A stretch of 6,399 nt of DNA, from contig CAMLLF010000246.1 of NCBI GenBank assembly GCA_946480705.1, positions 1 to 6,399 on the forward strand, read 5' to 3'. The DNA comes from an uncultured Lysobacteraceae bacterium (lineage in GTDB: Bacteria > Pseudomonadota > Gammaproteobacteria > Xanthomonadales > Rhodanobacteraceae). A program made the position numbers and the translations under genes. Numbering within the stretch: position 1 is the first letter of the stretch; each line of letters begins with the position of its first letter. Below are positions 1 through 5,089 of the stretch, in pieces. The notes under the pieces were generated by a model. It made no database searches, was not told where the DNA came from, and saw only the letters and a program-made list of their open reading frames with translations.

Positions 1-2
1 CC

Positions 3-161
3 GAGCAGGCGATGGGCCGGAAGCTCGATCACCGCTCGGACCTGTTCTCGCTCGCCGTCAGCCTGTACCAGATGCTCTCCGGCAAGCTGCCGTTCGAGGG
101 CGAGTCGCAGGCGCTGCACTACCGGCGCGACGACTTCGTGCGCATCGTGCCGCCCGACGTG
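3..161 (+). other. Protein kinase C-lobe fragment within the fused ORF
   Basis: This is the kinase-derived part of the chimeric frame. The in-frame codons EQA before GRKLDHRSDLFSLAV correspond to the P/APE segment and the DxxS helix F region of bacterial Ser/Thr kinases, followed by YQMLSGKLPFEG. The catalytic HRD and DFG motifs would lie upstream, outside the window. After PFEG the similarity fades: residues 31-50 could still be the divergent kinase stretch before helix G, and then ExoIII begins. The right boundary is therefore approximate. Confidence 0.6.
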
Positions 162-563
162 ATGGCGTGGCTCGAAGGCATCTTCGACGGGTGGCTCAAG
201 AGCGGCCGCGACTACGTGATCTGCGGCGACTGGAACATCGTGCACACGCGCAAGGACATCCGTAACTGGAGTTCGAACCAGAAGACCTCGGGCTGCCTGC
301 CCGAAGAACGTGCCTGGCTCGACAAGCTGTTCCTGCAGCACGGCTGGGTCGACAGCTATCGCGCGCTGAAGCCCGACGCCGAGGACTACACATGGTGGTC
401 CAACCGCGGCCAGGCACGCGCGAACAATGTGGGATGGCGCATCGACTACCAGGTGATCACGCCGTCGCTGCGCAAGCGGCTCAAGAGCTGCGAGATCCTG
501 CGCGATCCGCGCTTCTCGGATCACGCGCCGTATACCGTCGATTACGCGCCGGAACCGAAGTGA
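3..563 (+). CDS. Partial chimeric ORF: Ser/Thr kinase fragment fused to C-terminal half of exodeoxyribonuclease III
   Basis: The frame is open at the left edge: codons at 3-11 read E-Q-A just before the first ATG (12), so the true start lies outside the window. Residues numbered from that ATG. Residues 1-30 (GRKLDHRSDLFSLAV, LYQMLSGKLPFEG), together with the preceding EQA, match the region from the APE motif to helix F of bacterial Hanks-type kinases. From about residue 51 onward the protein matches ExoIII/ExoA family AP endonucleases: GDWN (72-75), NQKTSG, LPEERAW, YTWWSNRGQARA, GWRIDY (Asp145) and SDHAP (169-173), which hold the metal-binding and catalytic Asp, Asn and His of the fold. The ExoIII N-terminal half, including the metal-binding Glu and the YLPSGSS-type segment, is absent, so DNA repair activity is not expected. 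The junction lies between about nt 110 and 165. An ATG at 162 has no Shine-Dalgarno. Assembly chimera or genomic deletion are both possible. The ExoIII family call is sure; the biological reality of the fusion is not. Confidence 0.8.
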   Translation, partial: EQAMGRKLDHRSDLFSLAVSLYQMLSGKLPFEGESQALHYRRDDFVRIVPPDVMAWLEGIFDGWLKSGRDYVICGDWNIVHTRKDIRNWSSNQKTSGCLPEERAWLDKLFLQHGWVDSYRALKPDAEDYTWWSNRGQARANNVGWRIDYQVITPSLRKRLKSCEILRDPRFSDHAPYTVDYAPEPK

Positions 564-595
564 GCGCGGGCGCCGGCGTCGCGCGCGAATCGGCG

Positions 596-1887
596 ATGCA
601 GCGCTTCCGGCGCGCGTTCGCGCAGCCGGCATCGTGGGTCGTCTGCGTATTCGGCTTCGGCTCCGGCCTGCCGTTCCTGCTCGTCGGCGTGACGCTGGGC
701 TACTGGTTCCGAGAACGAGGCCTGTCGCTCGGCGCGATCGGCGTGTTCAGCTGGATCTCGATGCTCTACGTGCTCAAGTTTCTCTGGGCACCTCTGCTCG
801 ACCGCGGCACGCCGTCGATTGCGGCCGGCGCCGCGGATGGCTGCTGCTGTCGCAGCTCGGCGTCGTCGCGGGACTGGCCGCGATGGCGTTGATAGGCCCG
901 GGCGATGAGCATCCCGGCGTCTTTCTCGCGGTGCTCGCCTTCACGACGTTCTGCGGCGCGACGCAGGACTGCGTCGTCGACGCGTATCGCATCGAGATCG
1001 CGCCGAAGGAAGATCAGGGCGCGCTGATCACGACATATTCGCTTGGCTATCGCATCGGCCTCGTGCTCGGCGGTGCGCTCGCGCTGTACGCGGCGGATCT
1101 GTTCGACTGGCGCACGACATACCTGCTGATGGCAGCCTTCATGCTGATACCGGCCGTCATGACGCTGTATGCGTCCGAGCCGCCGGCACCGCCGGACGCC
1201 GGCGACGAACCGGTGCGCGTTGACGGTCGCGTCATGGCGGCCATGGAAGTGGCGTTGCGCGACTTCCTGCGTCCGGTGACCGAGTTCTTCGCGCGCAACG
1301 GCGCGAAGCTCGCACTGACCTTCCTGCTGTTCGTCGGCCTGTACAAGCTGCCGGACCAGATCATCGGCGTCATGGCCGGGCCGTTTTATCTCGACCTCGG
1401 ATTTACGAAGAGCCAGATAGCGACGGTGTCGAAGGTTTACGGCGTCTGGCTCGGATTCGCCGGCGCGCTGCTCGGCGGCATCGCCGCTACCGTGCTCGGC
1501 GTACGCAGTTCGCTGCTGATCGCGGCGCTTGGTGTCGCGTTGTCGAATCTCGTGTTCCTGCTGATAGCGGCGAACCCGGGGCAGGTCTGGAGTTTCATCG
1601 CGGCGATTTCGGCCGACAATTTCTGTCAGGGCTTCGCCGGCAGCGTGCTCGTCGCATTCATGTCGGGCCTCGCCGACGTCCGTTTCAGCGCGACGCAGTA
1701 CGCGTTGCTCGCATCGTTGTCGAATCTGCCCGGGAAGCTGCTCGGCGGTGTGTCCGGATTCTTCGTCGAGGCGTTCGGGTTTCAGGCTTTCTTTGCGCTG
1801 AGCGCGGTATCCATCTTGCCGACCCTATGGCTGTACTGGCGGCTCCGGCCTCATATGGAAGGTGCGCCGCCGGCGTCCGCGAGCTGA
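596..1887 (+). CDS. ampG: AmpG-like muropeptide MFS permease, interrupted by a one-base frameshift
   Basis: AmpG imports GlcNAc-anhydroMurNAc (muropeptides) across the inner membrane for cell-wall recycling. The first part (596 to about 823) reads AFAQPASWVVCVFGFGSGLP ... YVLKFLWAPLLDRGTPSIA, the AmpG N-terminus. The rest reads on in another frame from GRRRGWLLLSQLG through CGATQD, SLGYRIG, LRDFL, LYKLPDQ, FSATQYALLASLSNLPGK and FVEAFG to the stop at 1885-1887. Restoring one G in the GG at 823-824 gives A-G-R-R-R-G-W and one continuous protein of 430 residues, with about 12 hydrophobic segments and a cytoplasmic loop near the middle. This is shorter than E. coli AmpG (491 aa), as in the shorter AmpG forms. 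ATG 596 matches the usual N-terminal length; an in-frame GTG at 560 overlaps the ExoIII stop (GTGA) with GGAA just upstream and could instead give a coupled start. No slippery heptamer is visible. Sequencing error or a real pseudogene. Confidence 0.85.
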
Positions 1888-1912
1888 AATTCACGCCGCT
1901 TGCTGCGACAAT
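1884..1912 (+). promoter_or_regulatory. Candidate promoter for the ribbon-helix-helix gene
   Basis: CTGAAA (1884-1889) and GACAAT (1907-1912) are separated by 17 bp and each match the sigma-70 consensus at four of six positions. The -35 overlaps the ampG stop codon. The predicted transcript would begin near 1919 and give a leader of about 36 nt containing the GAGGG (1946-1950) that precedes GTG 1955. This is weak evidence by sequence match only. Confidence 0.3.
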
Positions 1913-1954
1913 CGCCCGACAGGGGGCATCCGCGAACGCTGACACGAGGGCGCT

Positions 1955-2245
1955 GTGCCAGACATTCTCGTACGCCATATCGACGACATCCTCGCGGATC
2001 GCATCAAGGAGATCGCGCGCGAGCATCAGTGGTCGATCAATGAGGCCATTCTGTTCGCGCTGCGCCGCGGCGTGGGCCTCACCGGCGAAGACATGCACCG
2101 TGAGCTGCATGACATCGCGATGCTGTCGGGGACCTGGGAGTCCACCGAGACCGCGGCCTTCCGTGCGGCACTCGAAGCTTTCGAGCGCGTATCCGGCAAG
2201 CCGCTGTTCACCGACGACGCGATCGAGAATCAGGAACCGAAGTAG
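1955..2245 (+). CDS. Small ribbon-helix-helix protein, FitA/Arc-like antitoxin type
   Basis: A 96-residue protein. Its N-terminus MPDILVRHIDD followed by two predicted helices (about 11-25 and 28-42, the second beginning SINEAILFALRRG) fits the beta-alpha-alpha pattern of ribbon-helix-helix DNA-binding proteins related to FitA-type antitoxins. The C-terminal half (helix with AAFRAALEAFERV, then a polar tail) is where such proteins bind a partner, but I do not recognise a specific family. GTG 1955 is chosen because GAGGG lies four bases upstream and the RHH strand starts directly after it. The stop falls inside the 3' end of anmK on the other strand, a convergent 16-bp overlap (2230-2245). No PIN or other toxin ORF is adjacent, so it is either an orphan antitoxin or a plain transcriptional regulator. 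The family assignment is inference from pattern. Confidence 0.75.
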   Translation: MPDILVRHIDDILADRIKEIAREHQWSINEAILFALRRGVGLTGEDMHRELHDIAMLSGTWESTETAAFRAALEAFERVSGKPLFTDDAIENQEPK

Positions 2246-3351
2246 ATCGCGCCGAGCACACGCGGCCCGCGCGCGCCGGTGACGTCGGCGCGATTGCCGG
2301 GCAGGCCGAGCAGGCGCTGCCGCGCGAGCCAGGCGAAGGCCATCGCCTCGACATAGTCCGGATCGACGCCGCAACTGGCTGTGCTCGCCACGGTCGTCGG
2401 CGCCAGCGCGGCGGCGATCGCTCGCATCAGCGCCGTGTTGTGAACACCGCCGCCGCACGCGAGCACCTGCTGCGTCTGCGGCGCATCGCGCCGGATCGCG
2501 GCGGCGACGCTGCGTGCCGACAGCGCGAGCAGCGTCGCCTGCACGTCGACCGGCGCGATCGGATAATTGTTGAGATGACGATCGAGCCAATCGAGGTTGA
2601 AGACTTCGCGGCCGCTGCTTTTCGGTCCGGTCTGTGCGAAATAGGGCTCGTCGAGCATTCGTGCGAGCAACGCTTCGTCCACGCGGCCCTGTGAGGCCCA
2701 CGCGCCGCCGGCGTCGCAACCGATGCCGCGTTGCCGCAGCGACCAGGCGTCCATGAGACAGTTCGCCGGACCGGTATCGAAGCCCGTCACCGCCGCTGCC
2801 GGGCCGCGTCGCAACACGGTGATGTTGGCGATGCCGCCGAGGTTGAGCACAACGCGATCGCGCTCAGGGTCGCCCAGCAATGCAGCATGCAGTCCCGGCA
2901 CCAGGGGGGCCGCCTGACCGCCGGCTGCGATATCGCGGCGTCGGAAATCGCCGACCGTCGTGATGCCGGTGCGTTCGGCGATCACGTTCGGATCGCCGAG
3001 CTGCAGGGTATACGGCGCGGCAAGAGCCGGCTTGTGCCGCACGGTCTGGCCGTGCGAGCCGAGCGCGCGAATGGCCGCCGGCGCTATGCCTTCGCGGTCC
3101 AGCAGGCCAAGGGCGGCCTCGGCGAATGCATGACCGAGTTCCACATCGAGCATGCCGAGTTCGTCGAGGTTGATCTCGGCCGTGTCGCGTGCCAGCGCGA
3201 GCACGCGCGGCCGCAGGGCGGCCGGATACGGCACGGCGCATGCGGCACGAAGCTCCGGAGCGGAATCGAACGACACGAGCGCGACATCGATGGCGTCGGC
3301 GCTCGTGCCCGAAATCAGGCCGAGATAGAGCTCGGCGGCGGCTGACGTCAC
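2230..3351 (-). CDS. anmK: Anhydro-N-acetylmuramic acid kinase
   Basis: AnmK opens and phosphorylates 1,6-anhydro-MurNAc with ATP to give MurNAc-6-phosphate, a cytoplasmic step of peptidoglycan recycling. The protein has 373 residues, the normal family length (about 370). Visible motifs in order: GLISGTSADAID (11-22, ATP-binding loop; many homologues have M at the I and DG where this has DA), GSHGQTVRHKP (98-108), LQLGDPNVIAERTGITTVGDFR, LNLGGIAN (170-176 region), GFDTGPANCLMDAW (190-203, with Asp192 at the catalytic-base position), TGPKSSGREVFN (241-252), CGGGVHN (299-305) and EAMAFAWLA (335-343). All key regions are intact. The start is GTG 3351, three bases after the mepM stop, with no strong Shine-Dalgarno, so translation is probably coupled to mepM within one operon. 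The 3' end overlaps the convergent RHH gene by 16 bp. Confidence 0.96.
   Translation of the reverse strand: MTSAAAELYLGLISGTSADAIDVALVSFDSAPELRAACAVPYPAALRPRVLALARDTAEINLDELGMLDVELGHAFAEAALGLLDREGIAPAAIRALGSHGQTVRHKPALAAPYTLQLGDPNVIAERTGITTVGDFRRRDIAAGGQAAPLVPGLHAALLGDPERDRVVLNLGGIANITVLRRGPAAAVTGFDTGPANCLMDAWSLRQRGIGCDAGGAWASQGRVDEALLARMLDEPYFAQTGPKSSGREVFNLDWLDRHLNNYPIAPVDVQATLLALSARSVAAAIRRDAPQTQQVLACGGGVHNTALMRAIAAALAPTTVASTASCGVDPDYVEAMAFAWLARQRLLGLPGNRADVTGARGPRVLGAIYFGS
2246..2294. repeat. Perfect 10-bp inverted repeat directly after the RHH stop codon
   Basis: ATCGCGCCGA (2246-2255) is the exact reverse complement of TCGGCGCGAT (2285-2294), with 29 GC-rich bases between. The left arm begins at the base after the RHH stop. 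No T-tract follows on either strand, so it is not a textbook intrinsic terminator, but it could form a 3' structure on the RHH mRNA. It lies inside the C-terminal codons of anmK, and GC-rich DNA yields such repeats by chance fairly often. Confidence 0.4.
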
Positions 3352-3359
3352 GCGTCAGC
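3341..3359 (-). promoter_or_regulatory. Short hairpin spanning the mepM stop and anmK start
   Basis: GCTGACG (3341-3347) and CGTCAGC (3353-3359) are perfect 7-bp inverted arms around a 5-base loop. The mepM stop (3357-3355) sits in one arm and the anmK GTG (3351-3349) lies mostly in the loop. Such a structure at a three-base intergenic gap could tune translational coupling; this role is inference. It also contains the 8-bp palindrome TGACGTCA (3343-3350). Confidence 0.35.
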
Positions 3360-4893
3360 GCACCATGGCGAGGCGCGAATCCTCGTAACGCTTGAGCTGC
3401 GCGAGCATCGGCTGTGTCAGCTGCTTGAACTTCGCGAGCTCGGTCGACGGCAGCGGCTCGGGCTTGGGCAGCGTCACCGTGAGCGGATCGCGGTGCTGGC
3501 CGTTGAGGCGGAACTCGTAATGAAGGTGGGGGCCGGTCGCGAGACCGGTCGATCCGACGTAGCCGATCAGCTGGCCTTGGCGTACGCGCTGGCCGGCCGA
3601 AAGACCCGAGGCAAAGCGCGACATGTGGCCGTACACCGTGCTGTATTGACCGCCGTGCTGCAGGATGACGACATTACCGAAACCGTTCTTGACGCCGCGG
3701 AACTCGACCTTCGCATCGCCGGCCGCGTAGATCGGCGTGCCGGTCGGCGCGGCGTAGGAATTCGAGGTGCGGGTGAAGGACACGCCCACCGCGCGCACCC
3801 GCGTGCCGGTCGGCGCGGCGTAGTCGACGCCCTTGTGCGCGCGCATGCGGCCGAGCACCGGATGCATGCGGCCCGCGCTGAAGCGCGACGAAATGCGCGT
3901 GAACTCGACCGGCGTGCGCAGGAACGACGTCTTCAGCGGCCGGCCGTCCTCGCTGTAGAAGGACACGCCGCCTTCGGTATCCTGATAGCGGAACGCCGTG
4001 AAGCGACGGCCGCCGTTGACGAAGGTCGCGCCGAGAATATCGCCGTCGCGCAGGCGCTCGCCGTCGCGGTAGACGTCGTTGTAGATCACGGTGAAGCTGT
4101 CGCCGACGCGCAGATCCTGCGCGAAGTCGATGTCGTAGCCGAAAGCCTGCGCGAGCTTCAGCGTCATCGAGTCGGTCATGCCGGCCGAGTCGCCGGCTTC
4201 GAACAGCGAACTCTTGATCGAGCCGTGTGCGACATGGACGCGGCGCTCGAGCGCGCGCTCGGCGATTTCGCTCTTGACACCCTCGGCGTCGACGCGCAGG
4301 ACGACGCGCGTGTGGTCGTCACGATCGAAACGCAGCGCGGCAAGCTTGCCTTCGGGCGACTTGCGGAACGCGAACTCGTCGCCGGGATGAATGCGGCGGA
4401 ACGCACCTTCGTCGACCTTCGCGTCGACGAGACGCTGCAGTTCGGTCGGCGAAAGGCCCTGCTCGTGGAATATGTCGGCGAGCGACTGCCCGGCACGCAC
4501 GATGACGATCTTCCATTCGTCGCCTTCCATGCCCGGCACCATGCCCGCGGCGGCGAGTCCGGCCAGCGCGCGATCGTCCGCAGACGTCTGGTCGGCCGAC
4601 AATGCCGGCAGAGGCAGCGCGAGCGTCGTGACGCTTGGCACCTCTTCACGGCGCATCGCGTTGGCCCAGGTCGGCATGATCATGCCGACGATGACGGTCA
4701 ACGCGACGGCGACACTGGCGAGAACCCAGTGTTCGCGGCGCCACGAAATCGGCGACACCGACACGTTCTGCGCGAGCGCCCAAGTTTTACACTTTGAGTA
4801 AAACTGGAAATGTTTGCGAAGTGCGCGGCGACGCAGCGCAAGGCGGCGGTTCGTACGGCGGCTCGAATGAGGTGCGGCTGGCGTCTCGGTCAC
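3355..4893 (-). CDS. mepM: M23-family murein DD-endopeptidase, MepM/YebA-like, with a 22-residue internal insertion
   Basis: A membrane-anchored LytM-type zinc endopeptidase that cuts peptide cross-links in peptidoglycan. Of 512 residues, 1-54 are Arg-rich and cytoplasmic, about 55-77 form a membrane anchor (HWVLASVAVALTVIVGM), and about 130-170 form a LysM/OapA-like segment (VRAGQSLADIFHEQGLSPTELQRLV). The C-terminal M23 domain starts near 337 (SSRFSAGRMHPVLGRMRAHKGVD). Zinc and catalytic residues are present: His353 and Asp357 (HxxxD), His423 (YGHM) and His456-Leu-His458 (GPHLHYEF). Directly after Asp357 the motif YAAPTGT occurs twice (358-364 and 380-386), marking a 22-residue insertion not expected in the family. 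GTG 4893 is supported by a promoter about 20 bp upstream of it. An alternative start is GTG 4764 (Val44), because the codons before it cross an AT-rich inverted repeat that looks non-coding. It heads an operon with anmK and is divergent from tyrS. Confidence 0.93.
   Translation of the reverse strand: MTETPAAPHSSRRTNRRLALRRRALRKHFQFYSKCKTWALAQNVSVSPISWRREHWVLASVAVALTVIVGMIMPTWANAMRREEVPSVTTLALPLPALSADQTSADDRALAGLAAAGMVPGMEGDEWKIVIVRAGQSLADIFHEQGLSPTELQRLVDAKVDEGAFRRIHPGDEFAFRKSPEGKLAALRFDRDDHTRVVLRVDAEGVKSEIAERALERRVHVAHGSIKSSLFEAGDSAGMTDSMTLKLAQAFGYDIDFAQDLRVGDSFTVIYNDVYRDGERLRDGDILGATFVNGGRRFTAFRYQDTEGGVSFYSEDGRPLKTSFLRTPVEFTRISSRFSAGRMHPVLGRMRAHKGVDYAAPTGTRVRAVGVSFTRTSNSYAAPTGTPIYAAGDAKVEFRGVKNGFGNVVILQHGGQYSTVYGHMSRFASGLSAGQRVRQGQLIGYVGSTGLATGPHLHYEFRLNGQHRDPLTVTLPKPEPLPSTELAKFKQLTQPMLAQLKRYEDSRLAMVR
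3735..3823. repeat. Exact 23-bp direct repeat flanking an in-frame 66-bp insertion in mepM
   Basis: The 23 bases at 3735-3757 recur without change at 3801-3823, a period of 66 bp (22 codons). Flanking bases differ, so the repeat is exactly 23 bp. On the mepM strand both copies encode YAAPTGT. The 43 bp between (3758-3800) encode RVRAVGVSFTRTSNS; its first six residues resemble PIYAAG, which follows the other YAAPTGT copy, and the rest matches nothing nearby. A short duplication with a diverged or foreign middle, or an assembly join between two homologous alleles, would both leave this pattern. Confidence 0.85.
4783..4805. promoter_or_regulatory. AT-rich 8-bp inverted repeat, candidate operator near the mepM N-terminus
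   Basis: AGTTTTAC (4783-4790) and GTAAAACT (4798-4805) are perfect inverted arms with a 7-bp spacer. The site lies in the only strongly AT-rich stretch inside the mepM reading frame (codons about 30-37). Arm length and spacing resemble a dimeric repressor site, and the arms could also supply a -10 element for a second minus-strand promoter. If mepM starts at GTG 4764 the site is in the untranslated leader; if at 4893 it is within the coding region. The binding protein is unknown. Confidence 0.4.
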
Positions 4894-4919
4894 GGTCGCA
4901 TTCCGATCAAACGGCTCGT

Positions 4920-4949
4920 ACCATAGCCGCCCGATTCGAAACCCGTCAA
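4920..4949 (-). promoter_or_regulatory. Sigma-70-like promoter for mepM-anmK
   Basis: Read on the minus strand: -35 TTGACG (4949-4944), an 18-bp spacer, and -10 TATGGT (4925-4920). The -35 matches the consensus at five of six positions. Transcription would start near 4913, giving a leader of about 20 nt before GTG 4893, or about 150 nt before GTG 4764. It stands back to back with the tyrS promoter. A small hairpin (CGCCA, 4950-4954; TGGCG, 4959-4963) abuts the -35. Confidence 0.5.
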
Positions 4950-4968
4950 CGCCAGTATTGGCGCGGGT

Positions 4969-4998
4969 TTGCGCCCGGTCACGTGGTTAACGAATAAT
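4969..4998 (+). promoter_or_regulatory. Candidate tyrS promoter
   Basis: TTGCGC (4969-4974), an 18-bp spacer and AATAAT (4993-4998), the latter matching TATAAT at five of six positions. The -35 hexamer is the same as in the promoter-like sequence after tyrS. Transcription would begin near 5005 and leave a leader of about 84 nt before the tyrS ATG. GTTAA (4986-4990) and TTAAC (4998-5002) form a short AT-rich inverted repeat over the -10 region. Confidence 0.4.
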
Positions 4999-5051
4999 TA
5001 ACTGCACTCACCATTTTTAGCCGTCCGCGAGCGAAGGCCGGAGCGTCGCGC

Positions 5052-5089
5052 TGCCTGCGGATGGAACGTATTCAGTGGAGAAGCAGGCA
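5052..5089 (+). promoter_or_regulatory. tyrS leader: ribosome binding site inside a potential start-codon hairpin
   Basis: GGAG (5077-5080) is a good Shine-Dalgarno eight bases before ATG 5089 and fixes the tyrS start. TGCCTGC (5052-5058) pairs exactly with GCAGGCA (5083-5089), a 7-bp stem whose last base is the A of the ATG and whose 24-base loop carries the Shine-Dalgarno. Such a fold could modulate initiation; the function is inference. The leader shows no T-box features, as expected for a proteobacterium. Confidence 0.4.

Noticed and set aside
202..209. NotI site (GCGGCCGC) near the kinase-ExoIII join, and an EcoRI site (3758-3763) inside the mepM insertion, as signs of cloning
   Set aside because: The NotI bases encode the natural ExoIII residues SGR downstream of the join, and such sites are expected by chance in GC-rich DNA; one EcoRI site is not evidence.
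821..835. Programmed ribosomal frameshift in ampG
   Set aside because: No slippery heptamer or clear downstream pseudoknot is visible, and AmpG is not known to use recoding. A lost G explains the data more simply.
1685..2719. Minus-strand ORF (344 codons) across ampG, the RHH gene and anmK
   Set aside because: Its Arg-rich low-complexity translation crosses three better supported genes and has no family resemblance.
2731..3345. Plus-strand ORF (204 codons) antisense to anmK
   Set aside because: anmK has all family motifs in the opposite strand; this one has none.
3493..4797. Long plus-strand ORF (434 codons) antisense to mepM
   Set aside because: It is the complementary-frame shadow common in GC-rich genes. 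The protein is Arg/Ala/Val-rich with no recognisable motif, while the minus strand encodes a clear M23 peptidase.
4894..5088. tRNA, small RNA gene or CRISPR in the mepM-tyrS gap
   Set aside because: No cloverleaf, repeated spacer pattern or clear RNA fold was found; promoters and the tyrS leader account for the gap.
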